This document shows, piece by piece, positions 1 to 5,354 of a DNA stretch of 5,419 nt. Each line of letters begins with the position of its first letter. Position 1 is the stretch's first letter. The stretch spans positions 1-5,419 of the forward strand of contig NZ_JAOPKC010000044.1 of NCBI RefSeq assembly GCF_025517535.1. The letters run 5' to 3'. This stretch comes from Halapricum hydrolyticum. Lineage in GTDB: Archaea; Halobacteriota; Halobacteria; Halobacteriales; Haloarculaceae. The notes under the pieces were generated by a model. That model worked only from the letters and a program-made list of their open reading frames with translations. It was not told the DNA's origin and searched no databases. The position numbers and the translations under genes are program-made.

Positions 1-16
1 GGCATCATCGTTCGTC

Positions 17-38
17 GGGTGGCGCGGTCGCGCCACCC
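17..38. terminator. GC-rich palindrome, possible terminator of an off-window gene
   Basis: The arms GGGTGGCGCG (17-26) and CGCGCCACCC (29-38) are perfect 10-base inverse complements separated by GT. As RNA this would fold into a 9-bp stem with a GGTC tetraloop. Only two T residues follow on the plus strand, and on the minus strand the hairpin is followed by GACGAACG, so it is not a classic intrinsic terminator in either direction. Near the window edge and away from any gene, it is most easily read as the 3' end of a gene to the left, or as a protein-binding palindrome. The palindrome is directly visible; its role is inferred. Confidence 0.4.
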
Positions 39-220
39 TTGCCTGCTGTGAACTCCAGCTACTGCTGAGAACTGACCAACAATCCTCTACACAAGAGCGC
101 TGTGAAAGCGTTCGCCGTGTCATGCGGGTGTCTGTGTCACCCGTGGCAAATAATATCTCGGACTGGCCGGCAGTGTCCAGGGGTTGAAATATACGATTCG
201 AGATTGCAGCGGTAGCGAGG

Positions 221-256
221 CGAAAGCCCATCGGCTTTAGCCGTGTGGAGGATGTT
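221..256 (+). mobile_element. Decayed IS200/IS605 (TnpB-type) right-end hairpin, solo
   Basis: A stem of CCATCGGC (228-235) and GCCG-T-GTGG (240-248, T244 bulged, one T-G wobble) is capped by a TTTA loop and followed at once by AGGATGT (249-255). From memory, many archaeal IS1341/TnpB-type elements end in a hairpin of the form CCCACGGC-TTTA-GCCGTGGG followed by AGGATGTC; this end is also the 3' scaffold of the TnpB guide (omega/sot) RNA. The match includes the loop and the 3' tail, but the lower stem has diverged. No TnpB C-terminus can be read upstream, so this is a solo or fossil end at best. A chance hairpin or an unrelated leader structure for the downstream gene remains possible. Confidence 0.42.
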
Positions 257-291
257 GGTAGCTGCCGACGAGAGTGCGAGTGATCGGCAAA

Positions 292-303
292 AACATTAAC
301 ACA
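292..303 (+). promoter_or_regulatory. Possible TATA element for a leaderless mscS-like transcript
   Basis: An A/T-rich patch (CATTAACAC within it) is centred about 27-30 bases before the ATG at 328, the spacing expected if transcription starts at or next to that ATG. No Shine-Dalgarno sequence precedes 328 or the alternative GTG at 274, which fits leaderless translation, common in haloarchaea. The competing A/T-rich patch at 186-193 would give a leader of about 110 bases that includes the hairpin at 228-248. Confidence 0.3.
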
Positions 304-327
304 TTTCAATCCAACCAAGCATCCGTG

Positions 328-1224
328 ATGTTGCCAGTGTTACAGCAGGGGTTTCCGACCAGTATCAACGAATTCACGACACAGTACGGCGACTTGCTCG
401 TCTCGTTTGGGATCACGGTGCTGTCGTTCGTTGTAACGTTCTTGATTCTCTATCTCGTCGGAAAACCGATCCTCGTCCGCATGACCAAGCGGGCGCTCAA
501 CGCACGGGAGTTCTCGCCGTCGATCGTGAGTGTCGGGTCGAGTATCGCCGGAACGATCGCCGTCTTCGGGGCGGTCGCCATCGCTGCGGTCGTCGCCGGG
601 TTCCCGGTCATCCTCTCGGCGTTCGCGACGATTTTCGCCGCCCTCGCGCTCGGATTCGCCTTCGCCGCCAGCGACATCGTGGAGAACTTCATCGCCGGTA
701 TCTTCATCATCAAGGACAAGCCCTTCGAGGTCGGCGACTACATCGAATGGGACGGCAACGGCGGGGTCGTTCGGGAGATAAACCTCCGCGTGTCGAAACT
801 CGATACGTGGGACAACGAGCAGGTTACCGTCCCGAACGGTGATCTGGCGAACGGCACCGTCACCAACCCGATGGCGAACGAGACGCGCCGGGTCACCTTC
901 GACTTCGGGATCGAATACGACGCGAGCATCAAAGACGCCCGGTCGATCATTCTCGAAGAGGCAGCGAAAATCGACGGCGTCCTCGACGATCCGGAACCGG
1001 CCGCCCCGGTCACTGGACTCGCGGATTCCGCGGTCGTCCTCAACGGTCGCGTGTGGATCAACCCACAGGAAACGGGTGCCGGCGGCGTCAAACACCAGCT
1101 CGTCGAGAACGTGAAGCGGCGGTTCGACGCGGAAGGGATCGGGATGCCGTACCCGTACACGGAGCTCACTGGCTCCATCGAAGTCGAACAGATCGGACAC
1201 GACGGCGCTGTCGCCGACGACTAG
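328..1224 (+). CDS. MscS-family small-conductance mechanosensitive ion channel
   Basis: Predicted membrane channel of 298 residues that would open under membrane tension to release solutes during hypo-osmotic shock. Three hydrophobic segments are visible: about 23-44, 68-91 and 94-128. The third is the small-residue-rich pore helix typical of MscS (ALALGFAFAASDIVENFIAG, about 105-124), followed by the family hallmark of a Lys-Pro-Phe-x-Val-Gly-Asp turn (130-137) into the beta domain (about 132-195). An alpha/beta domain follows, ending in GIGMPYPYTEL (270-280), the usual end of the MscS fold. Length is near E. coli MscS (286). The ATG at 328 is preferred over GTG at 274, which would add 18 residues: neither has a Shine-Dalgarno, the added codons have weak G/C third positions, and an A/T-rich patch suits a leaderless start at 328. 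It converges on the hydrogenase operon, with no evident functional link. Family assignment is firm; paralog and gating properties are unknown. Confidence 0.93.
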   Translation: MLPVLQQGFPTSINEFTTQYGDLLVSFGITVLSFVVTFLILYLVGKPILVRMTKRALNAREFSPSIVSVGSSIAGTIAVFGAVAIAAVVAGFPVILSAFATIFAALALGFAFAASDIVENFIAGIFIIKDKPFEVGDYIEWDGNGGVVREINLRVSKLDTWDNEQVTVPNGDLANGTVTNPMANETRRVTFDFGIEYDASIKDARSIILEEAAKIDGVLDDPEPAAPVTGLADSAVVLNGRVWINPQETGAGGVKHQLVENVKRRFDAEGIGMPYPYTELTGSIEVEQIGHDGAVADD

Positions 1225-1237
1225 ATCGCGTTCCGGA

Positions 1238-1249
1238 TCGATTTTTCGA
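1238..1249 (+). terminator. T-run terminator after the mscS-like gene
   Basis: Five consecutive T residues (1242-1246) sit 18-22 bases after the TAG stop, inside the small palindrome TCGA-TTTT-TCGA. Archaeal RNA polymerase often stops at oligo-T tracts without needing a hairpin, so this suits termination of the plus-strand gene before it runs into the convergent operon. Confidence 0.45.
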
Positions 1250-1265
1250 AGCCGCGTGACGGTGC

Positions 1266-1290
1266 CACAGCGGTCTCTTCGGTCGCTGTG
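1266..1290 (-). terminator. Hairpin at the 3' end of the hydrogenase operon
   Basis: The arms CACAGCG (1266-1272) and CGCTGTG (1284-1290) form a perfect 7-bp stem with an 11-base loop, starting 8 bases past the alpha-subunit stop codon when read on the minus strand. No minus-strand T-run follows, so it may act as a 3'-end stabiliser or processing site instead of a strict terminator. Being symmetric, it would also form in any plus-strand read-through transcript. Confidence 0.4.
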
Positions 1291-1297
1291 CCGTGGA

Positions 1298-2605
1298 TCA
1301 TCCCTCGACGAACTCGACTTCGAGGTAGTGCGTCGAACAGGAGATACAGGGGTCGTAGGCCCGGACGAGCATCTCGAGTTTGCGAGTGATCTCCGCTTCG
1401 TCCTCGTCAAGGATCGTCGGGACGAACGCCTCCATGTCGTGCTGGATGTTGGCGTGATTCTGGTTGGTCGGGATGACCGAGTTCGCCTTCCGGCACGTGC
1501 CATCCTCGAAGGTGTAGTCGTGGATCAGGATGCCGCGCGGTGCTTCGACGATACCGATGCCGCGGCCGTCCTCCGGGGTGATGTCCGGCCGGTTGTAGTC
1601 CGACTGCGGTTCGAGCCCGGCGTCCAGCAACTCGTCGATGAGATCGATGGAGTACTCGAACAGATGGGCGAGTTCGACGACCTGAGCCACGTTGTTCATG
1701 AACGGATCGTGACAGACTGGCTCTAGCCCGAACGCTGCGGCGACCTCTTTTGCCTTCGGTGACAGCTGGTCGAAGTTGTTGTTGACCCGCGCCAGCGCGC
1801 CGACGAAATACGACTCGCGGGCGTGCTTCGTGAACTTCGCCGAGGACTGGGGGACGATGTACTCGTTGACGATGGATTCGTAGTCTTCGTTTCGCATCTC
1901 GCCGGTGTCAGAGGAGTAGATGACACCGTCGAGGAGCGCGTACTCGTCGGGATGGGTCAGCGAGATGAATTCCGTCTCGCGCTCGAACTCGGGCAGTTCG
2001 TCGGTCAGCGTCCCCAGAAACTCCACGACGGCGTCGAGATCGTCCCACGCACCTTCGAGTTTCCCTCTGAGGTCTTCGAGGTCCCGTTCGCTCGGGATTC
2101 TCGAGAACCCGCCGGGAATGAGCCGCTCGGTGTGGACCGACCGCCCCGCCGTCGTCTCGAGGAGTTCGTTCCCGAGTCGGTGGAGGCGGATGACGGTTTC
2201 CACTTCGTCCCTGTGGGAGGCAGCCAGTGGCAGGACCGACTTCGATCCCACGAGGTCCGGCAAGGCCAGGTAGCCGACGTGGAGGACGTGGCTCTGGACC
2301 ATTTCGCCGTTCAGCGAGAGTTTCCGGAGTTTCCTGTCCTGTTCGGAGATCTCGACGCCGATGGCGTTCTCGACGGCCTTCAGGGAACTGTTGACGTGAC
2401 TCGCCGAGCAGATCCCACAGATGCGCGAGGTGATGTGTGGCACCGCTTCGTAGTTCTTGCCGATGAACATCGACTCGAAGTATCGCGGTGACTCGACGAT
2501 TTGCCACTCGCAGTTCTCGACCTCGCCGTTAGCGGCGTTCACGACGATATTCCCGTGTCCCTCGACGCGCGTTACGTACTCCTCTTTGATCTCGATATCG
2601 GTCAT
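1298..2605 (-). CDS. hydA: [NiFe] hydrogenase large (alpha) subunit, group 3b sulfhydrogenase type
   Basis: Catalytic subunit of 435 residues predicted to reversibly split or form H2 at a cytoplasmic NiFe(CN)2CO centre. The nickel ligands are intact: C63 and C66 in RICGICSASH, and C420 and C423 in DPCISCSTH near the C-terminus. Other family landmarks are RVEGHGN (13-19), EAPRG (354-358) with its active-site Arg, and IPTNQNHANIQHD (378-390). Nine residues follow H426, the normal maturation cleavage point, so a dedicated endopeptidase should be needed; none is encoded here. No signal peptide or membrane helix is seen, as expected for a soluble enzyme. The ATG overlaps the stop of the small-subunit gene (ATGA) and has a strong GGAGGTG five bases upstream. 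This fixes the start even though the frame stays open 55 codons further into the neighbour. Lookalikes such as F420-reducing FrhA are less likely given the gamma and beta neighbours. Confidence 0.93.
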   Translation of the reverse strand: MTDIEIKEEYVTRVEGHGNIVVNAANGEVENCEWQIVESPRYFESMFIGKNYEAVPHITSRICGICSASHVNSSLKAVENAIGVEISEQDRKLRKLSLNGEMVQSHVLHVGYLALPDLVGSKSVLPLAASHRDEVETVIRLHRLGNELLETTAGRSVHTERLIPGGFSRIPSERDLEDLRGKLEGAWDDLDAVVEFLGTLTDELPEFERETEFISLTHPDEYALLDGVIYSSDTGEMRNEDYESIVNEYIVPQSSAKFTKHARESYFVGALARVNNNFDQLSPKAKEVAAAFGLEPVCHDPFMNNVAQVVELAHLFEYSIDLIDELLDAGLEPQSDYNRPDITPEDGRGIGIVEAPRGILIHDYTFEDGTCRKANSVIPTNQNHANIQHDMEAFVPTILDEDEAEITRKLEMLVRAYDPCISCSTHYLEVEFVEG

Positions 2606-3369
2606 TGTACCACCTCCTCGGTCCGCTGCCAGCCGAAGTACAGATTGTAGAAGTTCATCACCTCGTCCGTCGTGAGACCGTGCTCTTCGAGCACGTCGCA
2701 GGCGGCGTTCTCGTTGGGGTTCTTGACGAGACCGCGGCAGCCCCAGCATCGCGTCCCCCCGTTGACGCAAATGGAGTTACAGCCGCCCCGGGTCACCGGA
2801 CCGAGGCAAATGTCGTCGCGCAGGTACGCACAGGTGTTCTCGTTGAGTTTGCACTCGAGACACACAGGGTAGTTGACCATCTTCGGTTCCCGCCCCCGGA
2901 CCAGGTCGGTGAGCACGCGGAGGAACTCCTGGCGATCGATTGGACAGCCAGGGATCTCGTAGTCGACATCGATGACCGCGCCGATGGGCTTAGCTTCCGA
3001 CCAGGATTCGAACAGGTCACCCTCGCCGCCGTAAACGCGCTCTTTGACCGCTTCGAAGTCCTGGGAGTTCCGGATCGCGTTGATTCCGGCGATGGTCGCA
3101 CACGAGCCGAGCGCGACGACAGTCGTCGCGTTCTCACGGATCTCTTCGAGCCGTTCGGCGTCGTGGGGAGTCGTCGCGGATCCCTCGACGAACGCAATAT
3201 CGTAGTCGTCGCTGTGGGCCGACGATGCCTCTCTGAAGCTGGCGATCTCGACGATCTCGACCAGTTCCAGGAGCTTCTCCTCCAGATTGATGACCTGTAA
3301 CTGGTCGCCCTCACAACCGGTGAAGTCGAAGAAGGCCACCCTGGGTTTCATGTTGGTCGATTTGCTCAT
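2602..3369 (-). CDS. hydD: [NiFe] hydrogenase small (delta) subunit with three Fe-S clusters
   Basis: Electron-relay subunit of 255 residues that pairs with the large subunit. Residues 7-145 form the flavodoxin-like domain that normally holds the proximal [4Fe-4S] cluster. Its ligand positions read C19, D22, C90 (ALGSC) and C142 (IPGCP), so the second position of the usual CxxC is Asp (TGCEGD; codon GAC on the minus strand). The C-terminal part carries C170, C173, C180 and C188, then C197, C201, C208 and C211. This is the eight-Cys pattern of two more [4Fe-4S] clusters and matches the P. furiosus delta subunit position by position, as I recall that sequence. The short size and absence of a twin-arginine signal fit a cytoplasmic group 3 enzyme. 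The ATG overlaps the gamma stop (ATGA), with GGAGG seven bases upstream. An in-frame extension upstream is antisense-type Arg-rich sequence and is excluded. Confidence 0.93.
   Translation of the reverse strand: MSKSTNMKPRVAFFDFTGCEGDQLQVINLEEKLLELVEIVEIASFREASSAHSDDYDIAFVEGSATTPHDAERLEEIRENATTVVALGSCATIAGINAIRNSQDFEAVKERVYGGEGDLFESWSEAKPIGAVIDVDYEIPGCPIDRQEFLRVLTDLVRGREPKMVNYPVCLECKLNENTCAYLRDDICLGPVTRGGCNSICVNGGTRCWGCRGLVKNPNENAACDVLEEHGLTTDEVMNFYNLYFGWQRTEEVVQ
2611..2617 (-). promoter_or_regulatory. Shine-Dalgarno for the alpha subunit
   Basis: The minus strand reads GGAGGTG five bases before the ATG, fully complementary to the archaeal 16S 3' end. It lies inside the delta gene and fixes the alpha start at 2605. 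Confidence 0.75.
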
Positions 3370-4223
3370 GACAGTGCCTCCGGCCGGTCCTTGATAACCT
3401 CGTAGTTGAACACCGGCCCGTCCTGACAGACGTAGAGGTCGTTGATCTGGCAGTGCCCGCACAGCCCGACGCCGCAGTGCATTCGGCGTTCGAGCGACAG
3501 GTAAATGTGATCGTGTGGAATCTCCTTGGCGTCCAGTTCCTCCTGGACGTACTGGAACATCACCGGCGGTCCGCAGACGATCGTGTAGGTGTTCGGTGCG
3601 TCGATCTTGAGCCCCGGGAGCAGCGTCGTGATGACGCCGACGTGGTCGTCCCACTCGACGCCCTCCGGGACCTCGTCGACGGTGATATCGAAACGAATGT
3701 CGTCGCGTTCCTGCCATCGCTCGATCTCCTCGGGGAAGAGGATCTCAGTGGGATCCTTACAGCCGTAGACGACGGTGACGTCCCGGAACCAGTCGCGGTG
3801 ATACAGGATGAAGTTGATCATCGACCGCAAGGGTGCGAGACCGATGCCTCCTGCGACGAACAGCATGTCGTTCCCCTTGAACGTCTCGATATCGCAGGTC
3901 TCGCCGAAGGGGCCCCGGATCCCGAGCGTGTCGCCGACTTCCATCTCGTGGATGGCCGTCGTCACGCTGCCGACCTTCCGGATGCACAGTTCGAAGGGGC
4001 CGTCTTTCGTCGGCGAGGAACTCACCGAGAACGGTGCTTCGCCGACGCCGGGGACGAACACCTGGACGAACTGGCCGGGCACATGCCCGAGCTCGTCCCG
4101 ATCTTCGAGTTCGAACTCGAACACCGTGTCTATCTCGTTGAACGTCGTCTTCGCGACGAGCGTCGCTTCCTCGGGTTCGTAGTGGACCCAGTTCGGTTCG
4201 GCGTCGGTGGGTTCGCTAGGCAT
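3366..4223 (-). CDS. hydG: Hydrogenase gamma subunit: FAD/NAD(P)-binding reductase with 2Fe-2S
   Basis: Diaphorase subunit of 285 residues that would pass electrons between the hydrogenase clusters and NAD(P)(H). It follows the ferredoxin-NADP reductase/PyrK fold. The FAD-binding beta barrel (about 20-110) contains PGQFVQV (49-55), the APFSVSSS stretch (63-70) and RGPFG (103-107). The nucleotide domain has GGIGLAPLRS (125-134) and CGPP (217-220). A C-terminal CX4CX2CX7C motif (C250, C255, C258, C266) binds a [2Fe-2S] cluster. The length is close to P. furiosus HydG. The same fold occurs in PyrK and in sulfite reductase subunit B (AsrB), but the adjacent small and large subunits settle the assignment. 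Whether it uses NADH or NADPH cannot be read from sequence alone. The start overlaps the beta gene by 8 bp, with GGAGGAG five bases upstream; the longer in-frame reading (26 extra residues) lies within the beta gene and is rejected. Confidence 0.92.
   Translation of the reverse strand: MPSEPTDAEPNWVHYEPEEATLVAKTTFNEIDTVFEFELEDRDELGHVPGQFVQVFVPGVGEAPFSVSSSPTKDGPFELCIRKVGSVTTAIHEMEVGDTLGIRGPFGETCDIETFKGNDMLFVAGGIGLAPLRSMINFILYHRDWFRDVTVVYGCKDPTEILFPEEIERWQERDDIRFDITVDEVPEGVEWDDHVGVITTLLPGLKIDAPNTYTIVCGPPVMFQYVQEELDAKEIPHDHIYLSLERRMHCGVGLCGHCQINDLYVCQDGPVFNYEVIKDRPEALS
3377..3381 (-). promoter_or_regulatory. Shine-Dalgarno for the delta subunit
   Basis: GGAGG on the minus strand, seven bases before the ATG at 3369 and inside the gamma gene. 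It decides this start over upstream in-frame Met codons. Confidence 0.65.
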
Positions 4224-5253
4224 TGGTACTCCTCCAGAGCTTGTTGTAGATTTCAGCCGGGTCGGCGACGTCCGCCACGCAGTGCTGGGTGCACCGGCCA
4301 CAGCCGATGCAGGCGATGTCCCCGAATCGTTCGTAGATGTAGTTGCCCTTCCGCATCAGGCGGTGGCGGTGGCGCTGGACGGTCTCCTCGCGGAAGTTCT
4401 CGCCGCCTGCGACTGCCGCGAAGTCCTCGAGCAGGCAGCCGTCCCACCGCCGGACCGTCCCGCCAGTGTCGTCGGTGATGAAGTCGACGACGTCGACGTT
4501 GAAACAGTAGCACGTCGGACAGATGACGTTGCAGGTCCCACACGAGAGACAGCCGTCGGCGTACTCGTCCCAGACCGCCATGTTGTCGTAGTTCTCGTCG
4601 AGTAGCGACGGGAGTTTCTCCGGCGGGAACTCGATCCCTTTCTCGAATTTCTCGGGGAGTTCGTCCGTGATCCGTTCGACCTCGTCGACTTCTTCGAGGG
4701 TCGCTTCTCGGACGGGGCTCTCCTCGAGTAGTTTACTCCCCTTCCGAGACCCGATCTCGACGGCGTACCGGTCTTCGAGATCGGTCAACATGAGGTCGAA
4801 CCCCGAGTCAGTGACGGCGGTCCCCATACTCCCAGCGAACGACCACTCCGAGACGGCTTGCATGTTGACGCCGATCAAAAGCGAGTTCTCGCGCTTTCGC
4901 CGGTAGGGTTCGTCCTGCTGGGTATCGATGAAGATCCTGTCGAGCTGTTCGATCGCGATCAGATCGTAGGGGTGAACACCGACGATTATCTTCCCCTCGC
5001 TACTCCAGTCTCGTAACATCTCGTATCCGTCTTCGGACTCCCTGTACTGGACGAGCCGCTCTTTCTGCGGGAAGAAGTACTTCTTCGGCGACAGCATCGT
5101 CACGTCGTAGTCCAGGCTGAGGTCCGCCGCCCGCTCCAGGGGCTTGAAGACGTATTTTGTCCCGTCGTCTTGGACGCCGACGACCTCACGGGGATCGGAC
5201 TCTATGAGCCCGTTGACGAGGTCGTCGAAGTCAGACTTTCGTATTACTTTCAT
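4216..5253 (-). CDS. hydB: Hydrogenase beta subunit, iron-sulfur (AsrA/HydB-like)
   Basis: Iron-sulfur subunit of 345 residues that would bridge electrons between the delta and gamma subunits. The C-terminal half has two cluster motifs: C235/C238/C241/C245 in CLSCGTCNVICP, followed by TCYC (C248, C250), and C315/C318/C321/C325 in CIGCGRCTQHC. Between them is RRWDGC...AVAGGENFR (268-288), a landmark shared with P. furiosus HydB. The N-terminal domain (1-180) keeps the family fold landmarks GVHPYD (92-97), LLIGVN (125-130) and GFDLMLTDL (151-159). However, the four Cys I recall there in P. furiosus HydB are Y96, M131, S138 and A140, so that cluster is probably absent. It is the first gene of the operon and starts at ATG with a GAGAGAGG site four bases upstream. 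Standing alone it could be mistaken for anaerobic sulfite reductase subunit A; the operon decides. No signal peptide or transmembrane helix is seen. Confidence 0.9.
   Translation of the reverse strand: MKVIRKSDFDDLVNGLIESDPREVVGVQDDGTKYVFKPLERAADLSLDYDVTMLSPKKYFFPQKERLVQYRESEDGYEMLRDWSSEGKIIVGVHPYDLIAIEQLDRIFIDTQQDEPYRRKRENSLLIGVNMQAVSEWSFAGSMGTAVTDSGFDLMLTDLEDRYAVEIGSRKGSKLLEESPVREATLEEVDEVERITDELPEKFEKGIEFPPEKLPSLLDENYDNMAVWDEYADGCLSCGTCNVICPTCYCFNVDVVDFITDDTGGTVRRWDGCLLEDFAAVAGGENFREETVQRHRHRLMRKGNYIYERFGDIACIGCGRCTQHCVADVADPAEIYNKLWRSTNA
4229..4235 (-). promoter_or_regulatory. Shine-Dalgarno for the gamma subunit
   Basis: GGAGGAG on the minus strand, five bases before the ATG at 4223 and inside the 3' end of the beta gene. 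It decides this start over the longer in-frame reading. Confidence 0.65.
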
Positions 5254-5257
5254 TTTT

Positions 5258-5265
5258 CCTCTCTC
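5258..5265 (-). promoter_or_regulatory. Weak Shine-Dalgarno for the beta subunit
   Basis: GAGAGAGG on the minus strand, four bases before the ATG at 5253. It is a weaker match and closer to the start than the three internal operon sites. Its presence argues that the operon mRNA has a short leader and is not leaderless. Confidence 0.45.
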
Positions 5266-5301
5266 TATTTCGATACTGTGCTGGTTCGACTCGCTACCTG
5301 T

Positions 5302-5309
5302 CTTAAGTA
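5302..5309 (-). promoter_or_regulatory. Candidate TATA box of the hydrogenase operon
   Basis: The minus strand reads TACTTAAG about 50 bases upstream of the beta ATG. With the usual 24-27 base spacing, transcription would begin near 5278 and give a leader of about 25 bases that includes the Shine-Dalgarno. The box overlaps the inverted repeat at 5306-5325, so a bound regulator could block or assist TBP/TFB. Assigned by eye only. Confidence 0.35.
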
Positions 5310-5325
5310 CGTTTTTGTACGTACT
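5306..5325. promoter_or_regulatory. 7+7 bp inverted repeat, candidate operator in a divergent promoter
   Basis: The arms AGTACGT (5306-5312) and ACGTACT (5319-5325) are perfect inverse complements with a 6-base spacer (TTTTGT). The site overlaps the proposed operon TATA box and lies 30 bases before the ATG of the divergent partial ORF, so a dimeric regulator here could control both directions. The arm order is opposite to the TACT...GAGTA arrangement I recall for haloarchaeal TrmB sites, so I do not assign a regulator. Confidence 0.5.
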
Positions 5326-5354
5326 CAGCTTTGCACGTTAGCGTCAGCTGTTGA

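Larger units (their letters stand above)
1..327. other. Intergenic region upstream of the mscS-like gene
   Basis: I see no convincing gene in this stretch. Plus frame 2 stays open from the window edge to about 186, but its translation is Cys/Arg/Ser-rich with no acidic bias, unlike the real genes here. The region contains a perfect GC-rich palindrome (17-38), a weak 6-bp hairpin (arms CGGGTG 125-130 and CACCCG 138-143), A/T-rich patches that could be TATA elements (about 148-156 and 186-193), and a transposon-end-like hairpin segment (about 221-256). An extended reading of the downstream channel gene from GTG at 274 would take up the last 54 bases; I favour the ATG at 328. Confidence 0.6.

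Noticed and set aside
117..139. Direct repeat GTGTCA (117-122 and 134-139) and a nearby 6-bp hairpin
   Set aside because: They are too short to distinguish from chance; no further copies were seen, and nothing suggests a CRISPR or attachment site.
2..186. Open plus frame at the left edge, possible C-terminus of an upstream protein
   Set aside because: The composition (Cys, Arg, Ser, no acidic bias) is unlike haloarchaeal proteins, and it reads through a strong palindrome.
274..327. GTG-initiated N-terminal extension of the MscS-like protein
   Set aside because: There is no Shine-Dalgarno or well-placed TATA, codon third positions are weak, and the added residues are not part of the fold. 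It is not excluded and is noted as an alternative.
340..1503. Long minus-strand frame opposite the MscS-like gene
   Set aside because: Its translation is an Arg/Asp-rich low-complexity shadow with no domain, and it lies opposite a clear channel gene and runs into the hydrogenase alpha gene.
1823..2491. Plus-strand open frame opposite the alpha subunit
   Set aside because: It is a high-GC antisense shadow; the minus-strand reading has all NiFe ligand motifs.
2605..3300. Plus-strand open frame opposite the delta subunit
   Set aside because: It is antisense to a gene with twelve correctly placed cluster-ligand positions, has no recognisable motif and no ribosome binding site.
3453..4478. 341-codon plus-strand open frame across the gamma and beta genes
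   Set aside because: It spans two genuine minus-strand genes in a single frame, and its C-terminal part degenerates into Arg/Ser/Gly-rich sequence.
5306..5325. TrmB-type operator reading of the inverted repeat
   Set aside because: The half-site order and spacing are reversed relative to the TACT...GAGTA pattern I recall for haloarchaeal TrmB.
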